Below are positions 53,782-62,692 of a stretch of 64,000 nt of DNA, one piece after another. The translations under genes were made by a program, and so were the position numbers. The stretch lies in the NCBI RefSeq assembly GCF_018130545.1, contig NZ_JAFCKF010000005.1, forward strand, positions 62,001 to 126,000, read 5' to 3'. Source of the DNA: Bradyrhizobium tropiciagri (GTDB lineage Bacteria > Pseudomonadota > Alphaproteobacteria > Rhizobiales > Xanthobacteraceae). Under the pieces are notes generated by a model. That model made no database searches. It was not told the DNA's origin and was given only the letters and a program-made list of their open reading frames with translations. Each line of letters begins with the position of its first letter. Positions within the stretch are counted from its first letter, which is position 1.

Positions 53782-55626
53782 ATGACAACCGCGTCGCCGA
53801 TCTATTCCTTTGCCGAAGACGCGTCCCGCGCGGAATCGGTGGCTTGGGCAAAATTCTCTGCAGCGAAAGACAGCGCGGAATTCTGTACGAGTTGGCTGGC
53901 CATCCTGTGCATGCAGGTCGAGCGTGCCGGAGGTGGATTGCTCCTGCTCGGACCTGACAAGGACGGTGCCTACGTTCCCGCTGCGGTGTGGCCGCACCCT
54001 GGTCTCGATATGCAGCATCTCAGCCCGGCCGCCGAACGAGCGCTGACCGAGCGGCGCGGAATCGTCGCGCTGACGGAAGGGCGCGGCGCCTTCATCGGTT
54101 ACCCCATCGAGGTGTCGGGCACCCTTCATGGGGTCGTGGTGCTCGATATCGGGCCGGGACCCGAGGCGGCACTCCAGCGGGCGCTGCGGCTGCTGCACTG
54201 GGCGAGTGCCTGGCTGATCGATCAATTCCGCAAGGGGGCGCTGGAAGAGCGCGAGGCGCGGTTGACGCGCATGGGGATCGCCATGGATATCGTGGCGACC
54301 GCCATGCAGGAGCGCCATCTCTCGGCATCCGCGCTCGCGGTCGCGAACGAGCTCGCCGGACGGCTGGCGTGCGACCGGGTCAGCATCGGCCTCGAGAAGT
54401 CCGGCAGTACCGAAGTGAAGGTGATCTCGCATACCGCGACGTTCGATCCCAAGATGGACCTTGGGCGGCGGATCGGAAATGCCATGGACGAGGTGCTCGA
54501 TCTCGATGTCGCTCTGGTGTTTCCGCCGCGCGACGACGTGGAGCGTGCCGCGCTCGCCCATGACGAGCTGGCCCGTGAATATCACGACGTGGCGATTTGT
54601 TCCGTTCCGCTCGTCGATGGCGGGCACGCGACCGGCGTCCTTACCCTGGAACGGACGAGGGGCGAGCCATTCGACGACGCGACGATCGAGCTTTGCAAGA
54701 CTGTCGGCGGGCTGCTTGGACCGATCTTGACGCTCAAGCGCGAAAGCGAGCGTAACCTGTTGCAGTATGCCGGTTCGTCGGTGCGCCACGGTGCCGAGGT
54801 CTTGTTCGGACCGCGCCACCCCGGCGCAAAGCTGATCGCACTGCTGGCACTTGGGTTCATTCTGTTCTTCAGCATCGTCAACGGGACCTATCGCGTCGCG
54901 GCAAAAACCGTCATCGAGGGCGCCGTGCAGCGGATTGCGGCGGCGCCGTTCGACGGATTCATTGCGGAGAGCTTCGTTCGAGCCGGCGACACCGTGAAGG
55001 TCGGGCAGGTGCTCTGCAAGCTCGATGATCGAGAGCTCAAGCTCGAGCAAGCGCGGCTGTCGTCGGAGCGTGAGCAGCTCGAACGCAAGTATCGGCAGGC
55101 GCTGGCGGCGCAGGAGCGCTCGACCATGGCGATACTCCAGGCGCAGATCGATCAGGTTGACGCGATGTTGTCGCTCACCAAGGACAAGTTGTCGCGCGCC
55201 ACGCTGGTCGCTCCGTTCGACGGCATCGTCGTTGCCGGCGATCTGCAACAGCTGTTGGGGACACCCGTCGAGCTCGGCAAGTCGCTGTTCACGATCGCGC
55301 CGCTGGATAGCTACCGCGTGATCCTGCAAGTGGAAGAACGCGATATCTCCTATCTGAAGCTCAAACAACAGGGTGAGCTCACGCTTTCCGGCATCCCGCA
55401 TCAGCAGATGGAGTTCTCGGTCGAACAGATCACGCCGGTCTCGACGGCCCAGGACGGTCGCAATTTCTTCCGGGTCGAAGCGAGAATGCGTGACGCCTCC
55501 GAGCAGGTGCGGCCCGGCATGGAGGGGGTCGGCAAGGTCGAAGTCGGCGAGCGGAAGCTGATCTGGATCTGGACGCACTATCTGGTCGACTGGGTGCGCC
55601 TCACCATCTGGAAGTGGCTGTTTTGA
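53782..55626 (+). CDS. GAF-HlyD fusion: periplasmic adaptor with cytoplasmic sensor domains
   Basis: A 614-residue membrane-fusion protein with an unusual front. Residues ~33-150 and ~165-330 look like two GAF-type domains, which would lie in the cytoplasm. One membrane helix follows at about 351-368 (LIALLALGFILFFSIVNGTY), then a typical HlyD part: a split lipoyl domain (AAPFDGFIAESFVRAGDTVKVGQ and ATLVAPFDGIVV) around a coiled coil at ~415-480, and a beta-barrel. The C-terminus re-enters hydrophobic sequence (VDWVRLTIWKWLF). It would connect an inner-membrane exporter to the outer membrane, with the GAF pair gating or sensing. The next gene starts 13 bases later. Confidence 0.85.
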   Translation: MTTASPIYSFAEDASRAESVAWAKFSAAKDSAEFCTSWLAILCMQVERAGGGLLLLGPDKDGAYVPAAVWPHPGLDMQHLSPAAERALTERRGIVALTEGRGAFIGYPIEVSGTLHGVVVLDIGPGPEAALQRALRLLHWASAWLIDQFRKGALEEREARLTRMGIAMDIVATAMQERHLSASALAVANELAGRLACDRVSIGLEKSGSTEVKVISHTATFDPKMDLGRRIGNAMDEVLDLDVALVFPPRDDVERAALAHDELAREYHDVAICSVPLVDGGHATGVLTLERTRGEPFDDATIELCKTVGGLLGPILTLKRESERNLLQYAGSSVRHGAEVLFGPRHPGAKLIALLALGFILFFSIVNGTYRVAAKTVIEGAVQRIAAAPFDGFIAESFVRAGDTVKVGQVLCKLDDRELKLEQARLSSEREQLERKYRQALAAQERSTMAILQAQIDQVDAMLSLTKDKLSRATLVAPFDGIVVAGDLQQLLGTPVELGKSLFTIAPLDSYRVILQVEERDISYLKLKQQGELTLSGIPHQQMEFSVEQITPVSTAQDGRNFFRVEARMRDASEQVRPGMEGVGKVEVGERKLIWIWTHYLVDWVRLTIWKWLF

Positions 55627-55639
55627 TAGCGGGATTGCG

Positions 55640-57787
55640 ATGAACGCGCCATTGCTCAGCAGCTGGTGGTACCGCGTCGCGACGCGGAAGCCGAAGCTGC
55701 GTGCGCATGCGCGGTTGCACAGGCACCTCTACCGCGGTGAGGTCTGGTACCTGTTGCAGGATCCGGCCTCGTCGCGCGTGCACCGCTTTACGCCATCTGC
55801 GCGTCTCGTGATCTCGCTGATGGACGGAAATCATACCGTCGAGCAATTGTGGGAATTAGCCAACCAGCACCTTGGCGACGAGGCACCGAGCCAGGACGAA
55901 CTGATCCAGCTGCTCGGCCAGTTGCATTCCGCCGACCTGCTGGAAAGCGACGTCACGCCCGATGTGGCCGAGGCGTTTGCCCGCGGCGAGCGCGAGGAGA
56001 AGGCGCGGCATTTCCGCTCCTACGGTAACCCGATGGCGATCCGGATCCCGGTGTTCGATCCGGACCGGCTGCTCACACGCTGCAAAGGACTGCTGCGCTT
56101 GATCTGGAGCGGCTGGGGCGCGCTGGTATGGCTGGTGGTGGTGCTGCCGGCGTTCGTTCTGATATGGCCGCACTGGCCCGAACTGACCCACAATTTCAGC
56201 GATCGGGTATTGGCCGTTGATAATCTTCTGGTCCTTTACCTGGTATTTCCGTTGATCAAGGCGCTCCACGAGCTGGGGCACGCGTCGGCGACGAAGGCAG
56301 GGGGCGGTGAGGTTCACGATCTCGGCATCATTCTCCTGGTCCTGCTGCCCGTTCCGTACTGCGATGCATCAGCGGCGACGGTGTTCAGATCCAAATATCG
56401 GCGCGCGCTCGTCGGTGCAGCCGGTATGGGAGTCGAGCTGTTCGTTGCGGCGATTGCCTTTTATCTCTGGCTTCTGATCGAACCCGGGTTGGTGCGCGCC
56501 ATCCTCTTCAACGTGATGCTGATCGCGAGCGTGTCCACCCTGCTGTTCAACGGCAATCCGCTGCTGCGGTACGATGCCTACTATATCCTGGTTGATCTCA
56601 TCGAGATGCCGAACCTGGCAGCGCGATCGGCGCGGTATTGGGGATATCTGATCGAGCGCTATGTGCTCTGCGTCCGGGAGGTGGAAAGGCCCGAAGGATC
56701 GCGCGCGGAGCGCCTATGGTTTGTTTTCTATGGTTTCGCGTCGACACTGTACCGGATCATGGTCACGATCATGATTGCCTTGTTCATCGCTGGGCAATTC
56801 TTCTTTATCGGTGTTTTGCTGGCGCTCTGGGCAGTTGCTGCCATGGCGATCTTCCCGGTCGTCAGGGCGGTGCGGCACCTGCTGGAAAGTCCGCGGTTGC
56901 GCAAGCATCGCGCGCGTTCCCTGGCCATTTCCGGCAGTCTGGTTCTCGGCCTCGCAGTCGTCCTGTTCGCCGTTCCCATGCCTTACCATTCCCATGCCGA
57001 AGGCGTGTTGTGGCTGCCGGAAGAGGCGATGGTCCGGGCGAGCGCGAACGGCTTCGTTCGCGAACTCCTGGTCACGCCGGGGACCGAGGTCGTTCGCGGA
57101 GACCCGTTGATCCAGAGTTATGATCCGGCACTGCTTGCGCAGCTGCGCAGGAGCGAAGCCAAAGTCGCTGAGCTGGAGGCCGAATATGCCGCCCAGTTTG
57201 TCGCCGACCGCGCCAAGGCGCAGGTCGTGCACGAGAAACTCACCGCCGAGCAGGCCAACCTCGCCCTTGTTCGCGAACGCGCCGCCGAGCTCTTCACGCG
57301 TGCCCGCAGTGACGGTGTGTTCCTCGTGCCGCAAATGGTGGACATGCCCGGCCGCTATTACCGACGAGGAGAGCTGCTCGGCTATGTTGTCGGGAAGACG
57401 GTGCCGTTGGCGCGTGTCGTGGTGCCGCAGGAGGCGGTCGATCGCGTGCGTCTGACCACCGACCGTATCGAGGTCCGGCCGGTCGACCAGCCGCGTCTGA
57501 CTCTGGAGGGCCGCGTGCTGCGCGCGGTTCCCGCAGCCGGCGAATATCTCCCGTCCCCTGCGTTGGGCGTTGAGGGGGGAGGCGATATCGCCGTCGACCC
57601 GCGTGATACCAAGGGTCCGAAGACCTTGCAGCGGACGTTCCAGTTCGACATCGCGCTCAACGGACTTGAGGCGGTGGACTACTTTGGTCAGCATGTCTTC
57701 GTGCGGTTCGATCATCGCATGGAGCCGCTGTCGGTGCAGTGGTATCGCAGCATCAGGCTGCTCTTGTTGACGAACTTCCATGTCTAG
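55640..57787 (+). CDS. PqqD-like / M50 metalloprotease-like / HlyD fusion membrane protein
   Basis: A 715-residue integral membrane protein of the peptide zinc metalloprotease group. Residues ~28-105 form a PqqD-like winged helix (LQDPASSRVHRFTPSARLVI). The membrane region that follows has HELGH at 210-214 and NPLLRYD at 306-312, the expected zinc ligands of an M50 site-2 protease, so it may be active. More membrane helices lead to a HlyD-like part from about 450: lipoyl half, coiled coil (EAKVAELEAEYAAQF) and barrel. PqqD domains bind leader segments of secreted or modified peptides, so this one might bind the N-terminus of the giant protein. The gene's end overlaps the SecA-like gene by 8 bases. 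Confidence 0.85.
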   Translation: MNAPLLSSWWYRVATRKPKLRAHARLHRHLYRGEVWYLLQDPASSRVHRFTPSARLVISLMDGNHTVEQLWELANQHLGDEAPSQDELIQLLGQLHSADLLESDVTPDVAEAFARGEREEKARHFRSYGNPMAIRIPVFDPDRLLTRCKGLLRLIWSGWGALVWLVVVLPAFVLIWPHWPELTHNFSDRVLAVDNLLVLYLVFPLIKALHELGHASATKAGGGEVHDLGIILLVLLPVPYCDASAATVFRSKYRRALVGAAGMGVELFVAAIAFYLWLLIEPGLVRAILFNVMLIASVSTLLFNGNPLLRYDAYYILVDLIEMPNLAARSARYWGYLIERYVLCVREVERPEGSRAERLWFVFYGFASTLYRIMVTIMIALFIAGQFFFIGVLLALWAVAAMAIFPVVRAVRHLLESPRLRKHRARSLAISGSLVLGLAVVLFAVPMPYHSHAEGVLWLPEEAMVRASANGFVRELLVTPGTEVVRGDPLIQSYDPALLAQLRRSEAKVAELEAEYAAQFVADRAKAQVVHEKLTAEQANLALVRERAAELFTRARSDGVFLVPQMVDMPGRYYRRGELLGYVVGKTVPLARVVVPQEAVDRVRLTTDRIEVRPVDQPRLTLEGRVLRAVPAAGEYLPSPALGVEGGGDIAVDPRDTKGPKTLQRTFQFDIALNGLEAVDYFGQHVFVRFDHRMEPLSVQWYRSIRLLLLTNFHV

Positions 57788-59795
57788 GTCCGGTATGAAG
57801 TTGGATCGCCGCGAGCTGGCATTGAGCTGCCCCTATCCCGAGCGGGCGGAAGATGAGCCGGCGCTGCACGACCGGATCGCCCAAGGCCTTATCAACGACC
57901 TGATCAAGCCTGCGTTCGGCCGGATTCGCGACCCGTCGCGCGCGTTGCGCGCGATCGTCGGGCATGCGGCAGGGCACGAACGTGCGTTGTCTGTCGCCAG
58001 TGACAACGATTTGCAGCAGGAAGCGAACGGCATGCGCACGGCGCTGCGCCGGCGGGGCTTCGTGCCCGAGCTGGTCGGGCGCTCATTTGCACTGGTGCGA
58101 GAGGCGGCAACCCGTACGATCGGCCAGCGGCATTATGACGTCCAGCTGATGGCGGGATGGGGACTGCTGCAGGGCAAGCTGGTCGAGATGGCGACGGGTG
58201 AAGGCAAGACGATTGCCGCGACGCTGCCAGCGGCGACGGTCGCGCTTGCCGGCTATCCGGTGCATCTGATCACGGTCAACGATTATCTCGCCAATCGCGA
58301 TGCAACCGAGCTGGCTCCGCTCTATCAGTTTCTCGGGCTCAGCACGGGCGTCGTGGTGCAGGGCATGTCCAAGGCCGAGCGCCGCCAGGCCTATGCCAAG
58401 TCGGTGACCTATTGCACCAACAAGGAGCTCGCATTCGATTATCTGCGCGACCGCGTCGCGCTGTCGCGCCGCGGCAGCAGGCTGCATCTTTCGCTCGATA
58501 AGCTTCGCGGCCATCAGGAGCGCGACGAAGACCTCGTCTTGCGTGGGCTCCACTTCGGCATTGTCGACGAGGCGGACAGCATCTTCATCGATGAAGCCCG
58601 CACGCCGCTGATCCTGTCGTCGTCGATTGGAGCCTCCGGGGAGAAGCTGCAATGCGAGAAGGCGCTCGATTTCGCTACCCAGCTGGTCGCCGGAGACCAT
58701 TACGCCGTTGATCCAGCCGAGCGATCCGTCCTGCTGACCGCCGAGGGACGGCGGCAGCTTGGCCGCCTGACCGATGATGAGCATGGTGTGTGGACCTCGT
58801 CGCGCGCCCGTGAAGAGCTGATGACGCAGGCGCTGACGGCCATCCATCTGTTCAAGCGCGACCAGCACTATGTCGTTGTCGACAGCAAGATTCAGATCGT
58901 CGATGAATCGACCGGACGCACGATGCCAGACCGCTCCTGGGAGCGTGGTCTGCATCAGCTGATCGAAGTCAAGGAGAGCTGTGAGCTGACCGATCGTCGC
59001 GAGACCATGGCCCGCATTACCTACCAGCGGCTGTTCCGGCGCTACATCAAGCTGGCAGGAATGTCCGGCACCGCGCAGGAGGTCGCCCGCGAGATCAAAT
59101 CCGTCTATGGGCTCGATGTGGTCCGCATTCCGTTGAACCGTCCATCGCAGCGGACCGTCGTGCCTCCGCGGATCTGCGCAAGCCGGACCGAGAAGCTGAA
59201 CGTCATCGCCGATACGGTCGAACGGGTGGCGGTGACGGGTGGGCGGCCGGTGCTGATCGGGACGCGCTCGGTCGGCGCATCGGAGGAGATCAGCGCCGTA
59301 TTGCGGCTGCGCGGGATCGAACATGCGCTTCTGAATGCCAAGCAGGACCAGATTGAAGCTGAGGTGGTCGCGCGGGCCGGGGAGCCCGCGCGGGTCACCG
59401 TTGCCACCAACATGGCTGGGCGCGGCACGGATATCGGCCTCGGCAAAGGCGTCGCCGATTGCGGTGGGCTTCATGTCATTCTGACCGAATACCATGACTC
59501 GCGGCGTGTCGATCGCCAGCTGTTCGGCCGCTGTGCCCGGCAGGGGGACCCCGGCAGCTGCGAGGCGATCGTTTCGCTCGACGACGATATCTTTATGATC
59601 CATGCGGCGACGGCGGCCCACGCCATCCGCAGGCTGTTGGAGGCAAGTTTTGACGTGCCGGTGAGCATTTATCAGGGGTTGCGCAGATTTGCGCAGTTTC
59701 AGGCCGAGCGGCGCCACGGCTATGTGCGGGTCCAGAACCTGCGGCTTGATCGGCGTCTCGACCGTTTACTGGCCTTCTCGGGGAGAGGCGAATGA
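57780..59795 (+). CDS. Accessory SecA-like translocase ATPase
   Basis: A 671-residue SecA homologue, about 230 residues shorter than housekeeping SecA. Walker A MATGEGKTIA is at 137-146, DEAD-type Walker B VDEADSIFIDEARTPLIL at ~262-279, then GMSGTA, the motif V region TNMAGRGTDIGLGKG and an altered motif VI FGRCARQGDPGS. The C-terminal zinc/SecB-binding tail and much of the helical scaffold are missing. No secY is nearby. It overlaps the genes on both sides (8 bases before, ATGA after), so it is produced together with the M50/HlyD protein and the last adaptor. I infer it powers export of the giant protein, either through SecYEG or through the adjacent membrane proteins. Confidence 0.9.
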   Translation: MSRSGMKLDRRELALSCPYPERAEDEPALHDRIAQGLINDLIKPAFGRIRDPSRALRAIVGHAAGHERALSVASDNDLQQEANGMRTALRRRGFVPELVGRSFALVREAATRTIGQRHYDVQLMAGWGLLQGKLVEMATGEGKTIAATLPAATVALAGYPVHLITVNDYLANRDATELAPLYQFLGLSTGVVVQGMSKAERRQAYAKSVTYCTNKELAFDYLRDRVALSRRGSRLHLSLDKLRGHQERDEDLVLRGLHFGIVDEADSIFIDEARTPLILSSSIGASGEKLQCEKALDFATQLVAGDHYAVDPAERSVLLTAEGRRQLGRLTDDEHGVWTSSRAREELMTQALTAIHLFKRDQHYVVVDSKIQIVDESTGRTMPDRSWERGLHQLIEVKESCELTDRRETMARITYQRLFRRYIKLAGMSGTAQEVAREIKSVYGLDVVRIPLNRPSQRTVVPPRICASRTEKLNVIADTVERVAVTGGRPVLIGTRSVGASEEISAVLRLRGIEHALLNAKQDQIEAEVVARAGEPARVTVATNMAGRGTDIGLGKGVADCGGLHVILTEYHDSRRVDRQLFGRCARQGDPGSCEAIVSLDDDIFMIHAATAAHAIRRLLEASFDVPVSIYQGLRRFAQFQAERRHGYVRVQNLRLDRRLDRLLAFSGRGE

Positions 59796-60685
59796 AGATG
59801 GCCACTGTATCCAGGCGCGTGGCGCGCGCGACGCGCGAACGTTTCAATGCGATGGCGGCTCTCGGCCGCGGCGTACCGATCCTTCTCGTGTCGACTGTCT
59901 TGGGCTGCGTCGATGCGCGCGCGCAAGACCTGAAGCCCGAGGGGCAATTCGATTGCCTGATCCAGCCGAAAATGGTGCTCAAGCTCGGGACTTCGGTACC
60001 GGGCCTCTTGAGTGAGGTGCTCGCCGATCGTGGCGACGTGGTCAAGAAGGGCGATGTGTTGGCCCGCCTAGAGTCGGGCGTGGAGCAGGCCGCGGAGGCG
60101 CTGGCCAAGCTCCGTTCCGAGAACGATGCGACGGTTCGTTCCAGCATGGCCAAGCTGGAGTTTCAGCGTCGCAAGGACGAGCGGGCGCGACAGTTGCGCA
60201 AGAGCGACTCGGTCACGGTTGCGGTTGCCGATGAAGCTGAAACCGGCGCGCGCGTCGCCGAGCAGGAACTCGACGAAGCGAGGGTAAACCTTGCCATGTC
60301 GAAGCTGGAATTGACCCGCGCCGCGGAAGTCCTCAAGCAGCGCACGATCCGCAGTCCCATCGACGGCGTGGTGGTGGAGCGAACCTTGGGGCCCGGTGAA
60401 TACGTGTTCGACCAGTCTCACATCATGACGGTCTCGCAGATCGATCCTCTCAACGTCGAGGTCTATGTGCCGCTCGGCCAGTTCGGCAAGATCCGCGTGG
60501 GCGCAGCGGCTGAGGTGTTTCCGGAGGAGCCGGTCGGCGGCAGGTACACGGCGACAGTGACCGTGGTCGACCAGGTGTTCGATGCCGCGAGCGGAACGAT
60601 CGGCGTTCGGCTGGCGCTTCCCAATCCAAATTACGCAATCCCTGCCGGGCTCAAATGCCGGGTCCGCTTTCCAGGGATTGGCTGA
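59792..60685 (+). CDS. HlyD/RND-type periplasmic adaptor
   Basis: A 297-residue adaptor with a signal peptide (VPILLVSTVLGCVDARA, cleavage near residue 44) instead of a membrane anchor, although VLGC could also be a lipobox. The lipoyl halves (PGLLSEVLADRGDVVKKGDVLA and IRSPIDGVVVERTL) flank a coiled coil of about 100 residues, followed by a barrel. The gene overlaps the SecA-like gene as ATGA. This is the third adaptor-type protein in the cluster; it may form the outer, soluble tier of the tunnel. A start at residue 21 (59852) is also possible. Confidence 0.85.
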   Translation: MKMATVSRRVARATRERFNAMAALGRGVPILLVSTVLGCVDARAQDLKPEGQFDCLIQPKMVLKLGTSVPGLLSEVLADRGDVVKKGDVLARLESGVEQAAEALAKLRSENDATVRSSMAKLEFQRRKDERARQLRKSDSVTVAVADEAETGARVAEQELDEARVNLAMSKLELTRAAEVLKQRTIRSPIDGVVVERTLGPGEYVFDQSHIMTVSQIDPLNVEVYVPLGQFGKIRVGAAAEVFPEEPVGGRYTATVTVVDQVFDAASGTIGVRLALPNPNYAIPAGLKCRVRFPGIG

Positions 60686-60729
60686 AGGGTTCGTCACGCG
60701 AGCTCACGCAGGCAACTGGAGGGAATCGC

Positions 60730-60999
60730 ATGCTGGAGGGCACGATCAAGACCTATCACAATGACCGCGCATTCGGCTTCATCAGGCCGGACGCCGGCGA
60801 TAAGGACATTTTCTTTCATTTGAAGTCGTTTCCGCCGGGGGTGCTGCCCCAGGCCGGTGCGCGCGTGTGCTACAATCTGGCTCCCGATCAGCGATCCGGG
60901 AAGCTGCAAGCCGTGAGCGTCAAGGTGCTCACGAGCGGACGCAGCACTCAGATTTCAACGCAATTCGTGCGGCTGCCGCGTTTGCATCGGGAAGGTTGA
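60730..60999 (+). CDS. Cold-shock-domain protein
   Basis: An 89-residue nucleic-acid-binding protein. Its single cold-shock domain has RNP1-like FGFIRPD and RNP2-like DIFFHL, with a C-terminal extension of about 20 residues. The ATG at 60730 is preceded by GGAGGGA 6 bases upstream; the longer frame from 60655 runs into the adaptor gene. It is 44 bases after the last adaptor, so it may belong to the same transcript. An RNA chaperone would make sense for a 38-kb transcript, but that link is speculative. Confidence 0.85.
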   Translation: MLEGTIKTYHNDRAFGFIRPDAGDKDIFFHLKSFPPGVLPQAGARVCYNLAPDQRSGKLQAVSVKVLTSGRSTQISTQFVRLPRLHREG

Positions 61000-61404
61000 C
61001 CGGCGCCGGCACCCAACTGGCCTGCGCCACGGCCAGCAACGCGAACAGGATGATCCGATCCTTCTTCTTCTGATCCGTGCGTGGGCCGCGGCATTGAAGC
61101 AGCCTTCGGCATCCTCGGCCTTGTCAGGAACCACGCCGGCGGCGCGGCCGCCATGCGCCGAAGAGGCGGCATTGGGAGACACCATCGCCCTGGAGCGGCG
61201 CGGGCGGACATCGTGCGTGATGCGAACCCGCTCCTGTTGTTCAGACAACACGAATTTCTGCAATGATTTCAATCAACGGAAGCCGCTTAAAATGTCAGAG
61301 TGGCTACTGAAAGCACTAGTGCATTTTGAGACTTCCAATCTGAATGGAGACTGGTTTCTCGATCAACTGAGCGCGATAGGAGATCGCGCGAAGGCTGATG
61401 CCAG
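61000..61404. other. No supported gene
   Basis: Frames are open on both strands (for example 60955-61272 minus and 61094-61477 plus), but none has a ribosome site or recognisable family. Confidence 0.45.
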
Positions 61405-61509
61405 GGCAATGGAGCTGAAAGGCTCCTTTGAGGCTGAAAGGACCCTTTCGATCCCCATCATCGGCGCAAGCCGTTGAAACCGCAGCAAATGCGAACGCCC
61501 TCCGAGCGC
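61405..61509 (+). repeat. Dispersed repeat, copy 3
   Basis: Closely matches 21272-21373, especially the final block GCAGCAAATGCGAACGCCCT followed by CGAGCGCA. It lies about 400 bases downstream of the cold-shock gene. Confidence 0.7.
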
Positions 61510-61860
61510 ACCATAAACCCACGCTTGACGTGAAGTCTCGGGCGACCGCAGCGCGGCTCTCGAACAGAATGCGACGGATCAATGCGAGAAGGGCGGCGGC
61601 GATGGCTCGGTGGTCTAAGTGCCGTCCGTAACAGACTTCGCATAGTTGTGGAATAACGGTGCATACTTCAAAGCGTCTCGCCGGAGCCGCTCCCTCAAGT
61701 GAGCGCTCATCGCTATTTTTGCCCCTCGTCCGGGGGGGGCGTCAGACTCGGCCCTCGCGGGATAACACCGTTATGGGAACACCTAACACGCCGCGATGGT
61801 TGAGACGATGCGGGTTTGCGCCCAAGCCCGACGGAGCTACGGCGTTATCGCGAATGTGGA
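61510..61860. other. No supported feature
   Basis: Nothing convincing; a poly-G run at about 61731-61738 is present. Confidence 0.45.
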
Positions 61861-62006
61861 TCAACCTCCGAAAATGCCTTCCGTAGCGATCTCGAAGACC
61901 GTGCCGTCGCTCCTCGTCCCGCCTTCGGTGGTACCGAACATGTTTCCGGATGGGTCGCGTATCAGACTTCCCGAGGGGGCGCCGCCGTCGGCAGCTCCCG
62001 CAAAGC
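61861..62006 (-). pseudogene. GloVer-repeat protein fragment
   Basis: On the minus strand the translation gives FAGAADGGAPSGSLIRDPSG followed by NMFGTTEGGTRSDGTVFEIA, one unit of the GloVer tandem repeat of secreted proteins. It covers only about 48 residues with a stop soon after, so it is a scrap. Its right end meets the FkbM remnant directly. Confidence 0.7.
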
Positions 62007-62622
62007 AATGCTGGAGCCCGATCCGCTGATGCTGAAGCACTTCCAGGGTTTCAACGAATGGGGCCGCATCATCGCCGACACCAGGGTTGCCACCCACCGG
62101 CTGGACGATATCGTCGAGATCGACGCGATGGATTATCTCAAGGTCGACGTGCAGGGCTCGGAGCTTGCGATCTTCCAGAACGGGCGGCGGCGGCTCGCCG
62201 ACGCAGTCGTCGTGCAAAGCGAAGTCTCGTTTCTCCCGCTCTACAAGAAGCAGCCGGTGTTCGGCGAGATCGACCTCGAGCTGCGCGCGCAGGGTTTTAT
62301 TCCGCATGCCCTGATCGAGATCAACGAGCGCATGATCTGGCCGATGCGCGGCGGCAGTCCGTTCGAGGCATTCAATCAGCTGCTCGAGGCCGACGCGGTC
62401 TATGTCCGCGATTTCACCAAAGCCGATGCGATGAGCGCGGAGCAGCTCAAGCATCTCGCGCTGGTCGCCCATCACTGCTACGGCTCCTACGATCTCGCCG
62501 CGATCTGCATCCAGCATTTGCTCAACCGCGATGCGATCGTCGCCCACGCCGGAAGCAGCTATTTCGAGCTCGCCGCGGCGCATCGCTCTGGCGCCAAGCT
62601 GGCTAAGAAAAAGGCTAGTTGA
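62007..62622 (+). pseudogene. FkbM-family methyltransferase, 5'-truncated
   Basis: Similarity to FkbM SAM-dependent methyltransferases begins abruptly at MLEPDPLMLKHFQGF and continues through YLKVDVQGSELAIFQNG, VVVQSEVSFLPLY and an intact C-terminus. The SAM-binding N-terminal half is replaced by antisense GloVer sequence. The frame stays open upstream to 61816, but those residues are not FkbM-like. Without the cofactor site it should be inactive. Confidence 0.78.
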
Positions 62623-62692
62623 GAGGGACCGGCTGAGATTTCAAGAAAACAGCCAGACCCCGATCGAGCGCCCGGCTGTTGATCTCTTTGCA

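Noticed and set aside
61094-61477. 127-codon plus-strand frame as a gene
   Set aside because: It runs through the dispersed repeat and has no ribosome site or family match; the minus-strand frame 60955-61272 fails the same tests.
61816-62006. N-terminal part of the FkbM frame
   Set aside because: The bases read as a GloVer repeat on the other strand, so the plus-strand residues are accidental.
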